Assembly: GCA_029204225.1 (NCBI GenBank)
Contig: CM055095.1
Location: forward strand, 38,678,141 to 38,742,140
Reading direction: 5' to 3'
Source: Diphasiastrum complanatum
Lineage: Eukaryota > Streptophyta > Lycopodiopsida > Lycopodiales > Lycopodiaceae
Length of the DNA: 64,000 nucleotides
Each line of letters opens with the position of its first letter. Position 1 is the first letter of the stretch. The notes beneath the pieces are model-generated. The model was not told the origin of the DNA. It searched no databases and saw only the letters and a list, made by a program, of their open reading frames with translations. The translations under genes and the position numbers were made by a program. This document shows, piece after piece, positions 35,336-46,458 of this stretch.

Positions 35336-36341
35336 TGTAGGGTCATTGGCCTCGCATTGTAGTAGTCCTCCCACTTAGAAACAAGGGTTAGAACACTGGA
35401 TAGGTATCTAACTATGTAAAGATGTTACTTTTAGATAGTTCTCTACTTCTTATAGTAACACTGCCACTTTTAACACTACTCCCACTAACTACACCACTAA
35501 ACTAGCATTCACCATGATTTGAAGTGAAAGAGAGAGAGAGAGTGTGTGTGTGATAGGTAGAAGTGCTTAGAAGATAGAGGAATAGAGAGAGAGAGAAAGA
35601 AAGAGAGAGGATGAGTGGATCTGATGTAGATCTTTCCACTGATCTAGTCTGCGAGGGTTCTCTTGTGCGAGAGTTGGTTGTTCGAGGGTTCTTTAGCTAT
35701 TTTTACAGATAAAAAACTTGATATCTCTCAGATCTTTGGGAAGTAACTCTCTCAAGGATCACAGTAGGTAGATCTGGGTCAGATGCTCAAATGCTCCCTA
35801 TGCTTGCTAATGGAAAAACGTTAACTATGGCAACCAATAAGCATGAAAATAGAAACCAACGGAAAAACACAAACAAGAACATTAGCAAGTAGTGAATAGC
35901 AAATGAGGATGCTTCTCTTCCAGAAAAGGTAGAGCTTTTTCCTTCTTATTAAGCATGCAAATAGAGTATAATTGGTGTTTTTTTTATAAATGAGGAAGGC
36001 CCTTGCCCCAAAATCTTATTGGCTAATATTCACAATGATCCTAACCATTCATCTTGGACCCAACTAGATCCGAGGGTCCATAAAAAGTACATTAGAATTC
36101 ACAAGATTCATGTGAGTCCAAAAGTGGACCCACTTTAAAAAGTAAACTCTAAGTTCTAAAATAGCTCTGGGCCTCAAGTTTTATTTTAACTATAAAGGGC
36201 CCAAGTCTATTATTTCTATTTACAATTAGTTCGCATGTTGATTGGGCCATGGACTTATACGCGCAGGAAGCCATGCCCTCGCAACACATTTATTATAAAA
36301 TTTATCCCTTTGCTCATGTTGTGTTGGGAATACCCCCAACA
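35336..36341 (-). repeat. Short Gypsy-A element: 5' LTR with internal insertion
   Basis: The minus strand starts with the 20-bp inverted repeat TGTTGGGGGTATTCCCAACA (36341-36322) and ends ACCCTACA at 35336. It is longer than the 819-bp LTR of the plus-strand copy because about 170 bp (35614-35787) are inserted. That insert matches the Gypsy-A leader at about 58211-58388. Confidence 0.9.
35614..35787 (-). repeat. Gypsy-A leader fragment embedded in an LTR
   Basis: On the minus strand it shares long near-identical stretches with 58211-58388, including GAGAGTTACTTCCCAAAGAT and GAGAGATATCAA. It lies in the same sense as the element that contains it. It is absent from the 3' LTR of the same element at the equivalent point near 33040. 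Confidence 0.85.
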
Positions 36342-36539
36342 GACATCTTTATTCAGGTACTTAATGCATAACACAACTATTGTACTTTATAGCATATTTA
36401 CATTAATTAATTTTTTTTTTCTTTTCTAACAACTCACGTTGCTCTTATTTAGGTTCGTTGCATCAAATACTTCCGAAAGAAAATGAATACCTAAAACACA
36501 AAAAGAAGCACGAACGATGATGGTCGTGCTTGGAATGGA
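36342..36539. other. Short spacer between Gypsy-A LTR and CACTA relic
   Basis: AT-rich with a T run near 36410. No gene seen. Confidence 0.5.
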
Positions 36540-37780
36540 TTACGACACAATACATGCATGTCCAGAAGACCATGTTCTATATAGAGGTGAGCATTCAGAA
36601 AAGCTTCAATGTCCAATATGTAACACTTCACATTTTCGAGATGACGTACAAGGGGATAAAGTGCCATGAAAAGTGTTACGACATTTTTCAATTATCTCAT
36701 GATTGCAATGTTTATTTCGATATAAATCTTTGGCACAACTAATAGATTGGCATGTCAAAAAACGATCTACGGATGATGTGATGCGAGTACCAAGTGATTC
36801 ACCTACATGGAAACATATTGAAGACCAATGGCCTGAGTTTAAAAACGAACCTTGTAATTTGAGATTTGGTCTTGCTATGGATGGCGTAAATCCTTTTAGC
36901 ATTCAAGCATCAACTTGGTCCACATCGCCAATTGTGCTTGTTAATTATAACATACCTCCATGGTTGAGTAATAAAACGGGACGCTTGTTATTGACTTTAT
37001 TGTTCCAAGAAAGTACAAACTAAGAATATGGATGTGTATCTTGCACCTTTGGTCAATGAATTGTGCATTCTTTGGAATAATATTCATGCTTACGACATCT
37101 CGAGACCTTTACAACAAAGGAACTTCGTTGTTCGTGGAATTCTAATGTGGAAAATGCATGACTACCCCAGTTTAAGTGAATGTTCAGGTATCTATATAAT
37201 GAATCTAAACCATTTTAGGGTTTAACATTTGAGTATATTTAACTAAGCTTTTCAATTTGGTTTATGAACTATGCAGGTTTAACCACATCAGGTTACAATG
37301 CATGTTATATTTGTGGACCACTTTTGGAGGGTCAACATAGCACGAATATGTTAAAAAAAGTGGTGTACAAAAATCATCGCAAATACTTGTCACTTGATCA
37401 TCCTTTTTGAAGGTTAAATAGGCAATCTTTTGGAGGGCGAGGAGATAATCCTCTAACTATGCCACCACCCCCATGCATGGGAGTAGTGAAATGACATGGT
37501 GAATGGCTTAAACATCACGACATTAATTCTTCATGGAATAAATCCATTGATGGTATGAAACGGTTGTCTATTTTTAATAAATTACCTTATTGGAGGAATT
37601 TATTGATAAACCATTTATTGGATCCTATGCACATATTCAAAAATGTTGGTGAATCCTTATGGAACCACATCATTGGAATAAAAGACAACTCCGCAGTTGG
37701 TAAAGATCTACAAGCGGCCGATGTGAAAAGACTCTATTGGATTCAATACACCGAAGGTGGAGATGAGATTTTACCTAGCG
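36540..37780 (+). pseudogene. CACTA (En/Spm) transposase TNP2 relic
   Basis: Plant TNP2-type (Transposase_21) signatures occur in order: YDTIHACPEDHVLYRG, CPICNTSHF, AQLIDWHVKKRSTDDVM, NLRFGLAMDGVNPF, NYNIPPWLSNKTGR, MDVYLAPLVNELCILW, and LDPMHIFKNVGESLW. A 89-bp intron with GT...AG edges (37188-37276) separates exons and keeps frame. Stops occur at about 36669 (TGA), 37409 (TGA) and 37492 (TGA), and a T is lost or gained near 37020. The 5' coding part and terminal inverted repeats were not found. DNA cut-and-paste element; inactive. Confidence 0.88.
37188..37276 (+). other. Intron in the CACTA TNP2 relic
   Basis: GTATCT at the left and CTATGCAG at the right; joining the flanks restores the TNP2 frame between the SEC and TTSGYNACYICG segments. 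Confidence 0.75.
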
Positions 37781-37805
37781 TGTCATGGATTCAACGACTA
37801 TTACT

Positions 37806-38085
37806 TAGACCTCGACTGACACCATCAATTAGATCTCGACTGACCCCATCAGTTAGATCTCAACCAACGCTATCAGTCAGATCTCGACTCCATCAGTTAG
37901 ATCTATTGACGCCATCAGTCAAATCTCGATCGACGACCCTCAATAAAATTTCAATCGATGGTGCCCTGTGAAATCTCGACCGATGGCCCTCAGTAAAATC
38001 TCAACCGATGGTGCTCTGTGAAATCTCGACCGACGGCCCTCAGTAAAATCTCAACCAACGGTGCCTTGTGAGATCTCGACCGACG
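37806..38085 (+). repeat. Two adjoining tandem arrays (24 bp and 50 bp units)
   Basis: At 37806-37920 there are about five units of 24 bp or shortened forms, each with TAGATCTCGACTGAC and CCATCAGT. At 37921, 37971 and 38021 there are three consecutive 50-bp units plus a fourth start at 38071, each with AATCTCGACCGACGG and CTCAACCGATGG. The same word family appears in Gypsy-B leaders (21735-21860 and 45735-45840). Subterminal repeats are normal for CACTA elements, so this may be the 3' subterminal region. Confidence 0.85.
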
Positions 38086-38150
38086 TAAGTGCTCATGCAT
38101 TTGTCTTGAGGGTTAAGTCCTTAAGTGATGATCTAGCATGCATTTATTAA

Positions 38151-38576
38151 AGCATAAAAGATGGTGAAATAGTCCAAGTTATGTTAAATGGTTTGCTAGA
38201 TGAACATGCTAACCTTGTGCAAAGTTTTTCCATTGAAAGAGTCTTGCCAAGTGTGGTTGACTTGCAAGAAATCTTATTGGCTGAAGAACATAGGTTGCAA
38301 TCAAAGCTTGATGGTGCATCCTTGCAAGGTGGAGGTGAAGAGGCTTTCTTCACAAAAGACAAAGTCAAAGACAAAGGTAAAGGCAAAGGGAAATGGTCCA
38401 AAGGTGGTAACTCGGATCATGATGATCACTCTTCCTCCTGCTCTTCTTCTTCTTTTAGAAAGGAGGATAAGTCAAAGTTCAAGTGCTGTTATTATGGAAT
38501 AAAAGGTCATTTTGCAAATGAATGTCATAAGAAGGTAGTAAGCAAAACAACTTTTGTACTTCTAATGAGGATCTAG
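38151..38576 (+). pseudogene. Copia gag C-terminal fragment
   Basis: Matches the Copia-3 and Copia-1 gag region LNGLLDEHANLVQSFS, continuing through a Lys/Gly-rich linker to a knuckle CCYYGIKGHFANEC in which the second zinc Cys is shifted or lost. No protease follows; the frame closes at 38576. Confidence 0.75.
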
Positions 38577-39991
38577 ATTCACACTATGTGTTCTTTTCAT
38601 GACTTCTAATGTTTGAGATTCTTCCATTTCTTATGATGCAATTATCAAGAGAAAGATTGCTAACTTTTGTGTTGTGATCATTAAGAGGGAGTCTTGTGAA
38701 GGAAAGGGCAAAGGAAGAGTGACTCCTGAGAAGATCCAAGGCATGGATCTTAAATCTCTTCATCAACTCAAAGGATTCTATGTTGTGGTGGAGTGTTCAT
38801 GCATGATCAAGATGGCAAAAGGTTGGATGAAGAAGATTACATGGAGCAACTCAAGTGACAATTTCTTCAAGGCAAGGAAGATCTCATTGGTGAGCTCATT
38901 GAGGTTTGGTTTGAGCTCAAATGGGTTGGTTTGATTAGGTTTGATACTCGACTTCATCTACTCTACTTCATGTTGGATAGAATTGTAGAAATCTATCTTT
39001 TGGTTTATGATGGTGACATTGTTTTCACTAACTATAGTGAAAGGTTGAAATCAAGCAATGATGAGATCTTGTGGGATGTTAATCATGTGTTTGAGAGGGA
39101 GTATCTTCAAAGGTTCAGATCTGAAGTTGTTTATAAATGCAAAGTCCTTGATGTTTTATTGGAAGATCAAGATGTTGATCTTGAATTGATTCATCAACAC
39201 CAAGAGGCAAGTAGCAATTGGAAGCTAGTCAAAAGAATCAAAGGGGGGCCACATGGGCAAAGCATTTTGGATCTCCATGTCAATGTGTTGGAATTGCCAA
39301 AATTCAATGAAACTAGTTCCATAGTTTTGCATCCTTTGGATCTTGGAGATGGAATAGTTATCATTGCTGGTTTTTATGATCAAGTACATGCATTCATTCA
39401 AATCTTGAAAGATATTGAAGTGGTCAATATTTTTACTGTTGAGCAAGTTCAAGGTCTAGCATCCTAGTGTTGGCAAATTGGCAAATCGTTGACAATGTAG
39501 GATCAAGGGTTGTATGCAAATCTTGTGGCGATAGTTCAAGTATTTCAAGTTCAAGTTTTGCTAATTCAAATGGAGCAGAGAACACATCATTTTGGCATTC
39601 ATTCACTCAAGGGCTTTCATGGATTGGAGATCTACAAAGGCAAAGTTGTGATGGAGGTCCATTCACAAAGATACATGGTGCATTCACTATGGGCATAGTG
39701 GAATGTGGAGGAGGCATGAAAACACTTGTTGGTTACTTTCATTTACAACTTGTTTGCTACTGTTTTATAGAGAATTCAAAGGTGGATACATGGAGGAATC
39801 CTTTCATTATGATTCTGTATTCTTTTACATGTATCTTGTTCACCATTCTATGTAAAATTGGTGTAAGAAATAGTGAAGCATCCTATATGGATACTATTAT
39901 CTATATCAATGATGTTGTACTTCATATTGTACATATTAGAACACTTGAGAAGAGACCTTTTATCATGATGGAGATCATTATTAGACAATGA
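38577..39991 (+). CDS. Two unrecognised adjoining ORFs after a gag fragment
   Basis: ORF 1 (38931-39467; 178 residues, ATG) contains hydrophobic beta-like stretches and the run VLHPLDLGDGIVIIAGFYD. A second open frame (to 39991) follows immediately but starts without an ATG at the overlap; it has a Ser-rich start and a hydrophobic stretch FIMILYSFTCILFTILC that could span a membrane. A further frame at 38674-38934 leads into ORF 1. Neither matches a family I know. They sit where pol should be, after a copia gag, so captured host sequence or a non-autonomous element's cargo is possible; chance is not excluded. Confidence 0.35.
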
Positions 39992-40369
39992 ATTATTACT
40001 GATTGTAAAACTATAATTCTTACTACATAAGGTAAATTTGTTAGTCATCTTTTATTGCATTACACATTTAATATAAATAGACTAATCAGATTTCTATTCT
40101 TTAATTCCATTCATAGCCTCAAAATAACGTTTACTCATCTTCTATATGTATTATGAAGTGATTTAGGACGTGAGTAAAAATAGAGATGAGCAATGAAAAT
40201 TACCTCAGTCTTTTATTTTGACTTAAGTTTCAAGAGACTGTCCATAGCTAAGGTCTTTTCGTCAGGCATCCAGTTCTTTAATATCTTCATTTTTGTGGCT
40301 CATTCACTTTATTTCCAGACTGCCGGTTCCCATCTTAAATCTTTGTCGGGTGATCTCTTTCACTAAAAG
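39992..40369. other. No gene seen
   Basis: AT-rich sequence with no motif recognised. Confidence 0.5.
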
Positions 40370-40765
40370 AGATTTTTGAAACAAGAAGAAAGGAGGGAGG
40401 GGGTCGCTGAAGAAAGGAGGAGATAGACAGAGAAGGGAGAGAGATCGGGCAATAGGCAGAGAGCTGGAGAACGACAGTGAGGGTAGAAGGATCTCAGCTG
40501 AGGGAGAGAGAGAGAGAGAGCGCAACAACAAAGAGGGATCGCAGGAGAAATGGAGAGCGCATGCAGGGGCATGATAGATTTTGAAGAGGAGGGGGTGGAC
40601 AGAATGTAGATGGAGAGCGCAACTGGGGAGCACAAGTGAGGAGGAGAATAGGAGAGGTATTGCTGGAGGAAGGGATGAAGCAACTCAACGATGGAGAAGG
40701 GGTTGGAATAAGGAGAGAGGGAGAGGAAGGACTGGCCTTAGAGGGATAGTGAAGCGCTGTGGGAG
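40370..40765 (+). repeat. Purine-rich tract with (GA)n microsatellite
   Basis: About 400 bp of strongly G/A-biased plus strand, including GAGAGAGAGAGAGAG near 40505. The long minus-strand frames here are Ser/Leu/Pro low-complexity products of this bias and are not taken as genes. Confidence 0.8.
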
Positions 40766-42312
40766 GTAGATAGCATAAGGAGTGAAGGCTGGTTGTTCGT
40801 ATATGTGAGAGATGGGCAGCGAGCAAGCAGCATACACTTTTGTCCATCAGATCAGTAGTATCGATGTCTGTTGCAGTCAGAGCAACAATATTTGAGATAG
40901 TCTGTCCATTGCATTTAGATAGAGAAATGACAGGTTGTCCAACGTAGTCAGAAAGCCAAAAAGCTATGAGTATAATGTAGGCAGATCTGCATGAAGTGTC
41001 TTCTTCATATGATCATACTCCAAGATTAATCAACATACTATCCAATCGCACCAGTAATTAAGACAACGGGATCATCACCAATCTTCTTGAAGAACCTATG
41101 TATTCATAATGTCAACCAAGAAACAGAATGTAGCAGAAGACTCCATGCCTCTCTACATCACCAGAACACTTGAATGCTCTCTTCTCAATACCAAAAACAA
41201 GAAAAAACTCCTCTTCTCCGAATGAATGAATGAATGAATCTCCGAATGCCTCCTTCGCCTTCTCCTTGTGTGGGAGAAAATGGTTTGAAAGGCCGTCCTA
41301 TTCAAAACACCATAAGCTTTTCTTCAACCTTGAATCCGATCCATTGAATTCAATTCTAACTTTTCATATGCATTGGACTTGTGTCCATAGCAAATTGATT
41401 GTTTTCAGAATCATCAAATAGTCCATAGTGAAAACTGCTCCACCTACCATTCAAAGTGTCTCTTCTTCATACCACCCTTTATCAAAATGCATTCATAATT
41501 GTCTTGTTAGTCTTCATATTGACACAACTCTTTTATAAACTATTTTGGCCTCAAGAACCATTTTCATTTGTTACTTTGAATTGCTCCCAAAATGTAGCTA
41601 TATGGTTGATTTATGCCTTCATAAATTCAACTGACATCCATTTTATTTTCACATACCCTGACTTAGTGCTTTACATTCTCAACTATTGCTCCCAATTGGA
41701 ACTCGAATAATCTTCTGTAAGCAATCAACAATTGCTTCTCAATTGAAACTTCATAAAGGCAAATATATTCCTCGCCACCACAAATCATTTGATCATCATG
41801 TTTTCCAATGCGGTAAAGACTTTCATTATTAGCTCATCAATTCCATTTGAGATTTGACATAGTACTTTAAATTGGCGATTCTGAACTGGCAATTTTTGTT
41901 CTTTACTTAGACATTTTGAATCATGAACTACTCATCATTAAAAACTGTGACTAAACGTCCTTTTGTCTTCATGACCATTAACCTTAGGACATTCCTTGAC
42001 CTTTAAGGTGGAATCTTAAAGGTACCTGGGCATCTTTTATTAATCATGTTATAAATAAGATACGTTGATCAATCACAACATGGCAAACAATGGCCATTAA
42101 CAACTATAGATATTTTTGTCCATCAGAGTCATACATTTAAATCTGCCATAGAATTTTATAGCTACACTTTAACATGGCCACATTTGTATATTAGTAAAAA
42201 CTGGCTTAATAGCAGATTTTGCGCATATGAGATACATCTAGCACATTATCCTCTAGAAAATCAGCATCAATGATTGTTAGTTGTTGAAATTTTGAAATTC
42301 TGACGAGTAAAA
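40766..42312. other. Long interval without recognisable genes
   Basis: Only short frames. A small (GAAT)n run lies near 41220. No LTR edges, primer site or TE protein motif was recognised. Confidence 0.5.
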
Positions 42313-44101
42313 TCACTCGATGTCTACTTCTGTTGTTGGAGTTTGATTTTCAAACTCAGTTGAAGTTCCAGTCTCAAGGAAAACCTTTGATCTACACGTT
42401 GCACAAACTTTGATTATTAGTCTCAAGGGTATGGACTCATCAAAAATTGGTGGTAGGAACAGTTTTGGATGGACGGTTTGGTAACGGTAAGGAAACATGA
42501 TGAAGGCTTGGTGGTAGGGTGAAAGAACTGATAGTTCTACAGTTGCAGCCTTGGACCCTTGCAATGTCGAGCTTTGACCACCACTTGCTGGGTGAGGAGA
42601 TTGCTTTATTTCCAGGTTCACGGTTGTCTTCATCTTTCTTTTCTACAGCTCTTTCTTTTGACCCATTACTTTTGGATCTCTTTAGGCTTCATACGAGGGG
42701 ATTCAACTATCATTACTCTAGAGAGTTTCTTTTGATCAAGATTGATCTGACTCATCTGTTGCTTAAGTGTTTTCCTTTCCTCCTCAGCTTCTTTGCTTAA
42801 TTTTTGATGTCTTCAAGCTGCTTCGCCTGCTTTTATAGGTCTTTGTCGGCTGAACAACCAATATATGTGGTAGTTGGTCTCTGCAAGACACTTGCAATGA
42901 TCTATTAGCTGCTTCGATAAGACTATCAATAACTGGGAATTTCTCAGAAGAATAGTAAACTGATGATAAACAAATAGATGGAAGGAAGGGTGGTGGTGAC
43001 AACGATAGATGGTGTGGACGATAGACATGAGAATGGGCGCAGAAGTATGACGAGAGGTTGGTTGAAGAAGGAGACTGATTTCCCAATGCTTGTGTTTCTC
43101 TTTCTAAAGGATCTTCATCGTGACTGGGGTACTTCTTCTGATTGAGTCTCTTTGGATTACCCATCTGTCTTCTTTAGCCTTGTCTTTTTCATATTAGACT
43201 TGTGATCTTGGTTGTCGATCTTGCTGATGTTGTTGTTGGCAGCGTAACTGCTCCAGTGGATCCAAGCAGATCCACTCTCTCCCCCCCAAAAAAATCTGTT
43301 GGTGGGGATGTTGTTGCTGGTAACTATTCATGCTTAAGATTGGATCGGCATGTGGAATACGTAGTTGAAACTTGTTGAACATGCGAGTGGACTAGAGATT
43401 GAACAAATTTTAACTAAATTTGTTTCGATCTTGCTGTAGTTGACTCAAAAAATAATATGGCAATGAGACACAGTAATCTTGTGCAATAGCTATTTCTCAT
43501 GCAAAACTCAATCACACACTAGGAATGAAGAGCAACAAGAAAATAAACAAATTGTACAAAGAGTGAGAACTGTGGTGCACTTGTCTAACAAAACTTGCAT
43601 TCATCAACATTGATAATGTACCTTGACAATTGCAATATTCCTTTTGTTTTGTAGAGTAATGTGACTTACTCTGACATGCCCTTGTCAAAACAAGGTAGGG
43701 TGGGTGACACTAAATCTACCATCATTGGTAGCAGATGTTGTAAGATATAGCTTGAGATGCAGGTACGGTTGAGGTACTATTGTCCTAAGGACCTCTCTGA
43801 GCATGAGATTCAAAACTGAATCTCAATATGGATTTCCAAATCCTAGATTTATTGTGTATTGGCACATTGGAAATCTTATTAGCACATGGAAAGACAAAAA
43901 GATTTGAGGTTGTAGAAGTGGAGAAAAACTATCAATTCCTTGTGGAGGTTGCTCTTGGTTGGACATTGTAGCAAATGACGAAATATCGGTTTCACTTTTC
44001 TTTTGACAAGGACTCATTTCATATTGTCTTTTTTCATTATGGAGTTGGTGTATTGTGCGGTATTGTAGAAGTTTGCTAGAGACTTCTTGAGTGATCAGCA
44101 A
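42313..44101 (-). other. Degraded region downstream of Gypsy-B gag, weak coding
   Basis: Minus-strand frames at 43194-43382 (Gln-rich, SYQQQHPHQQ), 42784-43164 and 42313-42633 overlap in different phases, as a frameshifted Lys/Gln-rich protein would. It may be the rest of a Gypsy-B polyprotein or another gag, but no protease or RT motif is visible. Confidence 0.35.
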
Positions 44102-44148
44102 GTTGAGCGGGAGGGTGCTATAGTGCTCGTGTTGTTGTCGTGAAGATC

Positions 44149-45494
44149 CTATTGTGATTCATAACTGACGTTACGGGCATGTAGGACCTTAGCTGGTTGT
44201 TTTGGACAGTCTTTGAAACTGTGTTTTTTGATACATTCGGGACACTCAGCATGGTAGTGGGTCTTAACTGAACAATCAACCATGAAGTGGCCAGTTTCAC
44301 CATAGATGAAACATCTGGTGTGCAATGGCCCTTGTATAATAGCATAGCCATCTTGTATGGCTAATGGTTCTGGACTTTCTGGTGGATATTTGGGATAAGT
44401 CAAGGAATGTTGAGAATGTGATGGTTGTGCTTTATATTGTTGGACTGTATGTGTTTGGATAGGCAGATATGAAGGACAAGCATCAACAAGATGCGTAGCC
44501 CGGTAGTGTGGGCACCATATTGTTTTTTGTCTATAAGGTACCTGTGTAGGGTTTGACTGACCAGACATACTGCTTTGGATAGACTTCAGGGTAGCTTGAA
44601 ACTTATTGGTGAGTTTCTCCATCTGTAGTTGATGTTGCTTATTAAACAACTCCAACTGGGATTTCTGAAGCTGATCTCGGATATCCTCGATCGGTTTTGA
44701 CTCATGGAGACGAGCACGTGGTGCTTGTCTTTCTCTGGATTCATCAAAATTTGATCCTTCATCTTCTTCCTTGATGGCATCAGACATAGCTATCTTGAGA
44801 ATATTCATATTGGATTTAAGCTCACGTCTAATCCATCTTGGAAGGCCGACTGAAAACCAGATGATGAGCATCTGTTCGGAGGGTTGTTCCTGTACTTGAC
44901 TTTTGAGACGTTTGAAATGCTCAATATAGTCTCGTACACGTTTATCCTTTGCCATCTTGATGTTACTCAGTTTGACAAAAGGACTCTCGATCAAGCGCAA
45001 GGGCTTAAAACGCTTGATAAAGGACTCTTTCAAGGTTGACCAGTCTGTCTTATCTTCATGATCAAGGTTGAAAAATCAATTACGTGCTTTAGCGATCATG
45101 GTCACGAAAACAGTTGGACCATAGCATCATGAGATGTTTTGCCATACACATCACATGCATTCTCAAAGATTTGCAAAATTTTTTGAGGGTCCGAAGTACC
45201 GTCAAACTGTGGTAGATCTAGCTTGGGTGTACGTCTCTCATGATGAGCATTGTGGGTAGCAGAGACTCCATTAAGGTTGGGTTTGGCTTGTGAGGGTTCA
45301 GCACTATAAAATTGGGATCGTGCACATGAGGACTCAACTCTATCAGGTTCTTGTCTCTCGAATGAGTTTGTAGATGGCTCGTGTATTTGGGCCCGCATTC
45401 GGTAGAATCTATGACGTCTGATTTGCTCAGCTACAGGGGACCTGATCTCGTATGAATAATCTTCGAGGATTTCAGGATCTGTATTGTCAACCAT
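44149..45494 (-). pseudogene. Gypsy-B gag, second copy
   Basis: ATG at 45494 (MVDNTDPEILEDYSYEIRS). Capsid-like motifs are LPQFDGTSDPQKILQIFENA, then after a frame break near 45100-45030 FIKRFKPLRLIESPFVKLS and RVRDYIEHFKRLKSQV, typical of plant gypsy Retrotrans_gag. A glutamine-rich helical stretch follows, then Cys/His pairs (CFIYGETGHFMVDC, CPECIKKHSFKDC) forming knuckle-like modules. It ends at 44149. Protease and RT do not follow recognisably. Confidence 0.88.
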
Positions 45495-45989
45495 TGGGTG
45501 CTGCTATGTTGGGTATGTGTTTCTGGTGTTTTTTGATTTTTTAGGGTTTTTGGTGTTTTTGGATTTTTTAGAGTGTTGAAGGAAGTGAAGGTGGAGACTC
45601 AGTATGAAAATTGCTTTCTAGTGGTATGAGTTTTATTTTGTGAATTTTTTTTTTCAGTCTCTAAGGCTTTGGGGAGATGGTGGTTTAGTCGAAATGCCAA
45701 TCAGAGGTGTCGCTTGAAAGTTCTGTGGTCTGGCATGGAGTTGGTCGGTTGAGATGGTGAGGAATCCCATCAGTTGAGATCTGACGCGAACCTGTCGGTC
45801 GAGATCTAATAAAAAATCTGTCGATCGAGATTGTTGACATCTTCAAAGCCTATAGAATCTATTAACTAATCCTTCTTTGTTTCTTTCTTCTTCTGCCTAT
45901 CAGTAGAGACTGTGGGCACTTCTTGAGATTATCTTTCTTGTTTTAAGGCCCAAATTAGGCAGAAGGGGCTGATAATCATTGTAATATTG
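45495..45989 (-). other. Gypsy-B leader, second copy
   Basis: Reverse complement of 21585-22093, including the TCTCGACCGACGG-type words (45735-45840) and an A-rich run on the minus strand. It joins directly to a broken gag at 45990. Confidence 0.8.
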
Positions 45990-46458
45990 TCCTTTGCCAT
46001 CTTGATGTTACTCAATTTGACAAAAGGACTCTCGATCAATCGAAAGGGCTTAAAACGCTTGATAAAGGACTCTTTCAAGATTGAACAGTCTTTCTTATCT
46101 TCACGATCAAAGTTGAAAAACCAATTATGTGCTATAGCGATCATGGTCATCGAAAACAGTTGGACTATAGCATCGGGAGATGTTTTGCCATACACATCAC
46201 ATGCATTCTCAAAGATTTGCAAAAAATTTTGAGGGTCCGAACTACCGTCAAACTTTGGTAGATGTAGCTTGGGTGTACATCTCTCATGATGAGCATTGTG
46301 GGTAGTAGAGACTCCATTAAGGTTGGTTATGGCTTGTGAGGGTTCAGCACCATAAAATTGGGGTCGTGTGCGTGAGGACTCAGCCCTATCAGGTTCTTGT
46401 CCCTTGAATGGGTTTGTGGATGGATCGTGTATTTGGGTCCACATTCGGTAGAACCTAT
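45990..46458 (-). pseudogene. Gypsy-B gag fragment, continuation of the gag at 22094
   Basis: Reads FYRMWTQIHDPSTNPFKGQ onward through LPKFDGSSDPQNFLQIFENA and HNWFFNFDREDKKD to KLSNIKMAKD, then jumps into the leader of the next copy. It lacks the first 29 codons, which are exactly those present at 22094-22180. The five bases next to the LTR are CCTAT, the complement of ATAGG at 22176-22180. Confidence 0.87.

Noticed and set aside
37806-38085. CRISPR-like array because of regular spacing
   Set aside because: Units are contiguous tandem repeats without unique spacers, in a eukaryotic transposon context.
40304-40847. Three overlapping minus-strand frames of 106-117 residues rich in Leu, Ser and Pro
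   Set aside because: They arise from the purine-rich tract on the plus strand; no domain, and three phases are open at once, which is a composition effect.
42313-43382. Possible host gene on the minus strand
   Set aside because: Frames are short, phase-shifted and low in complexity; no start, intron or domain could be supported. Left as unassigned.
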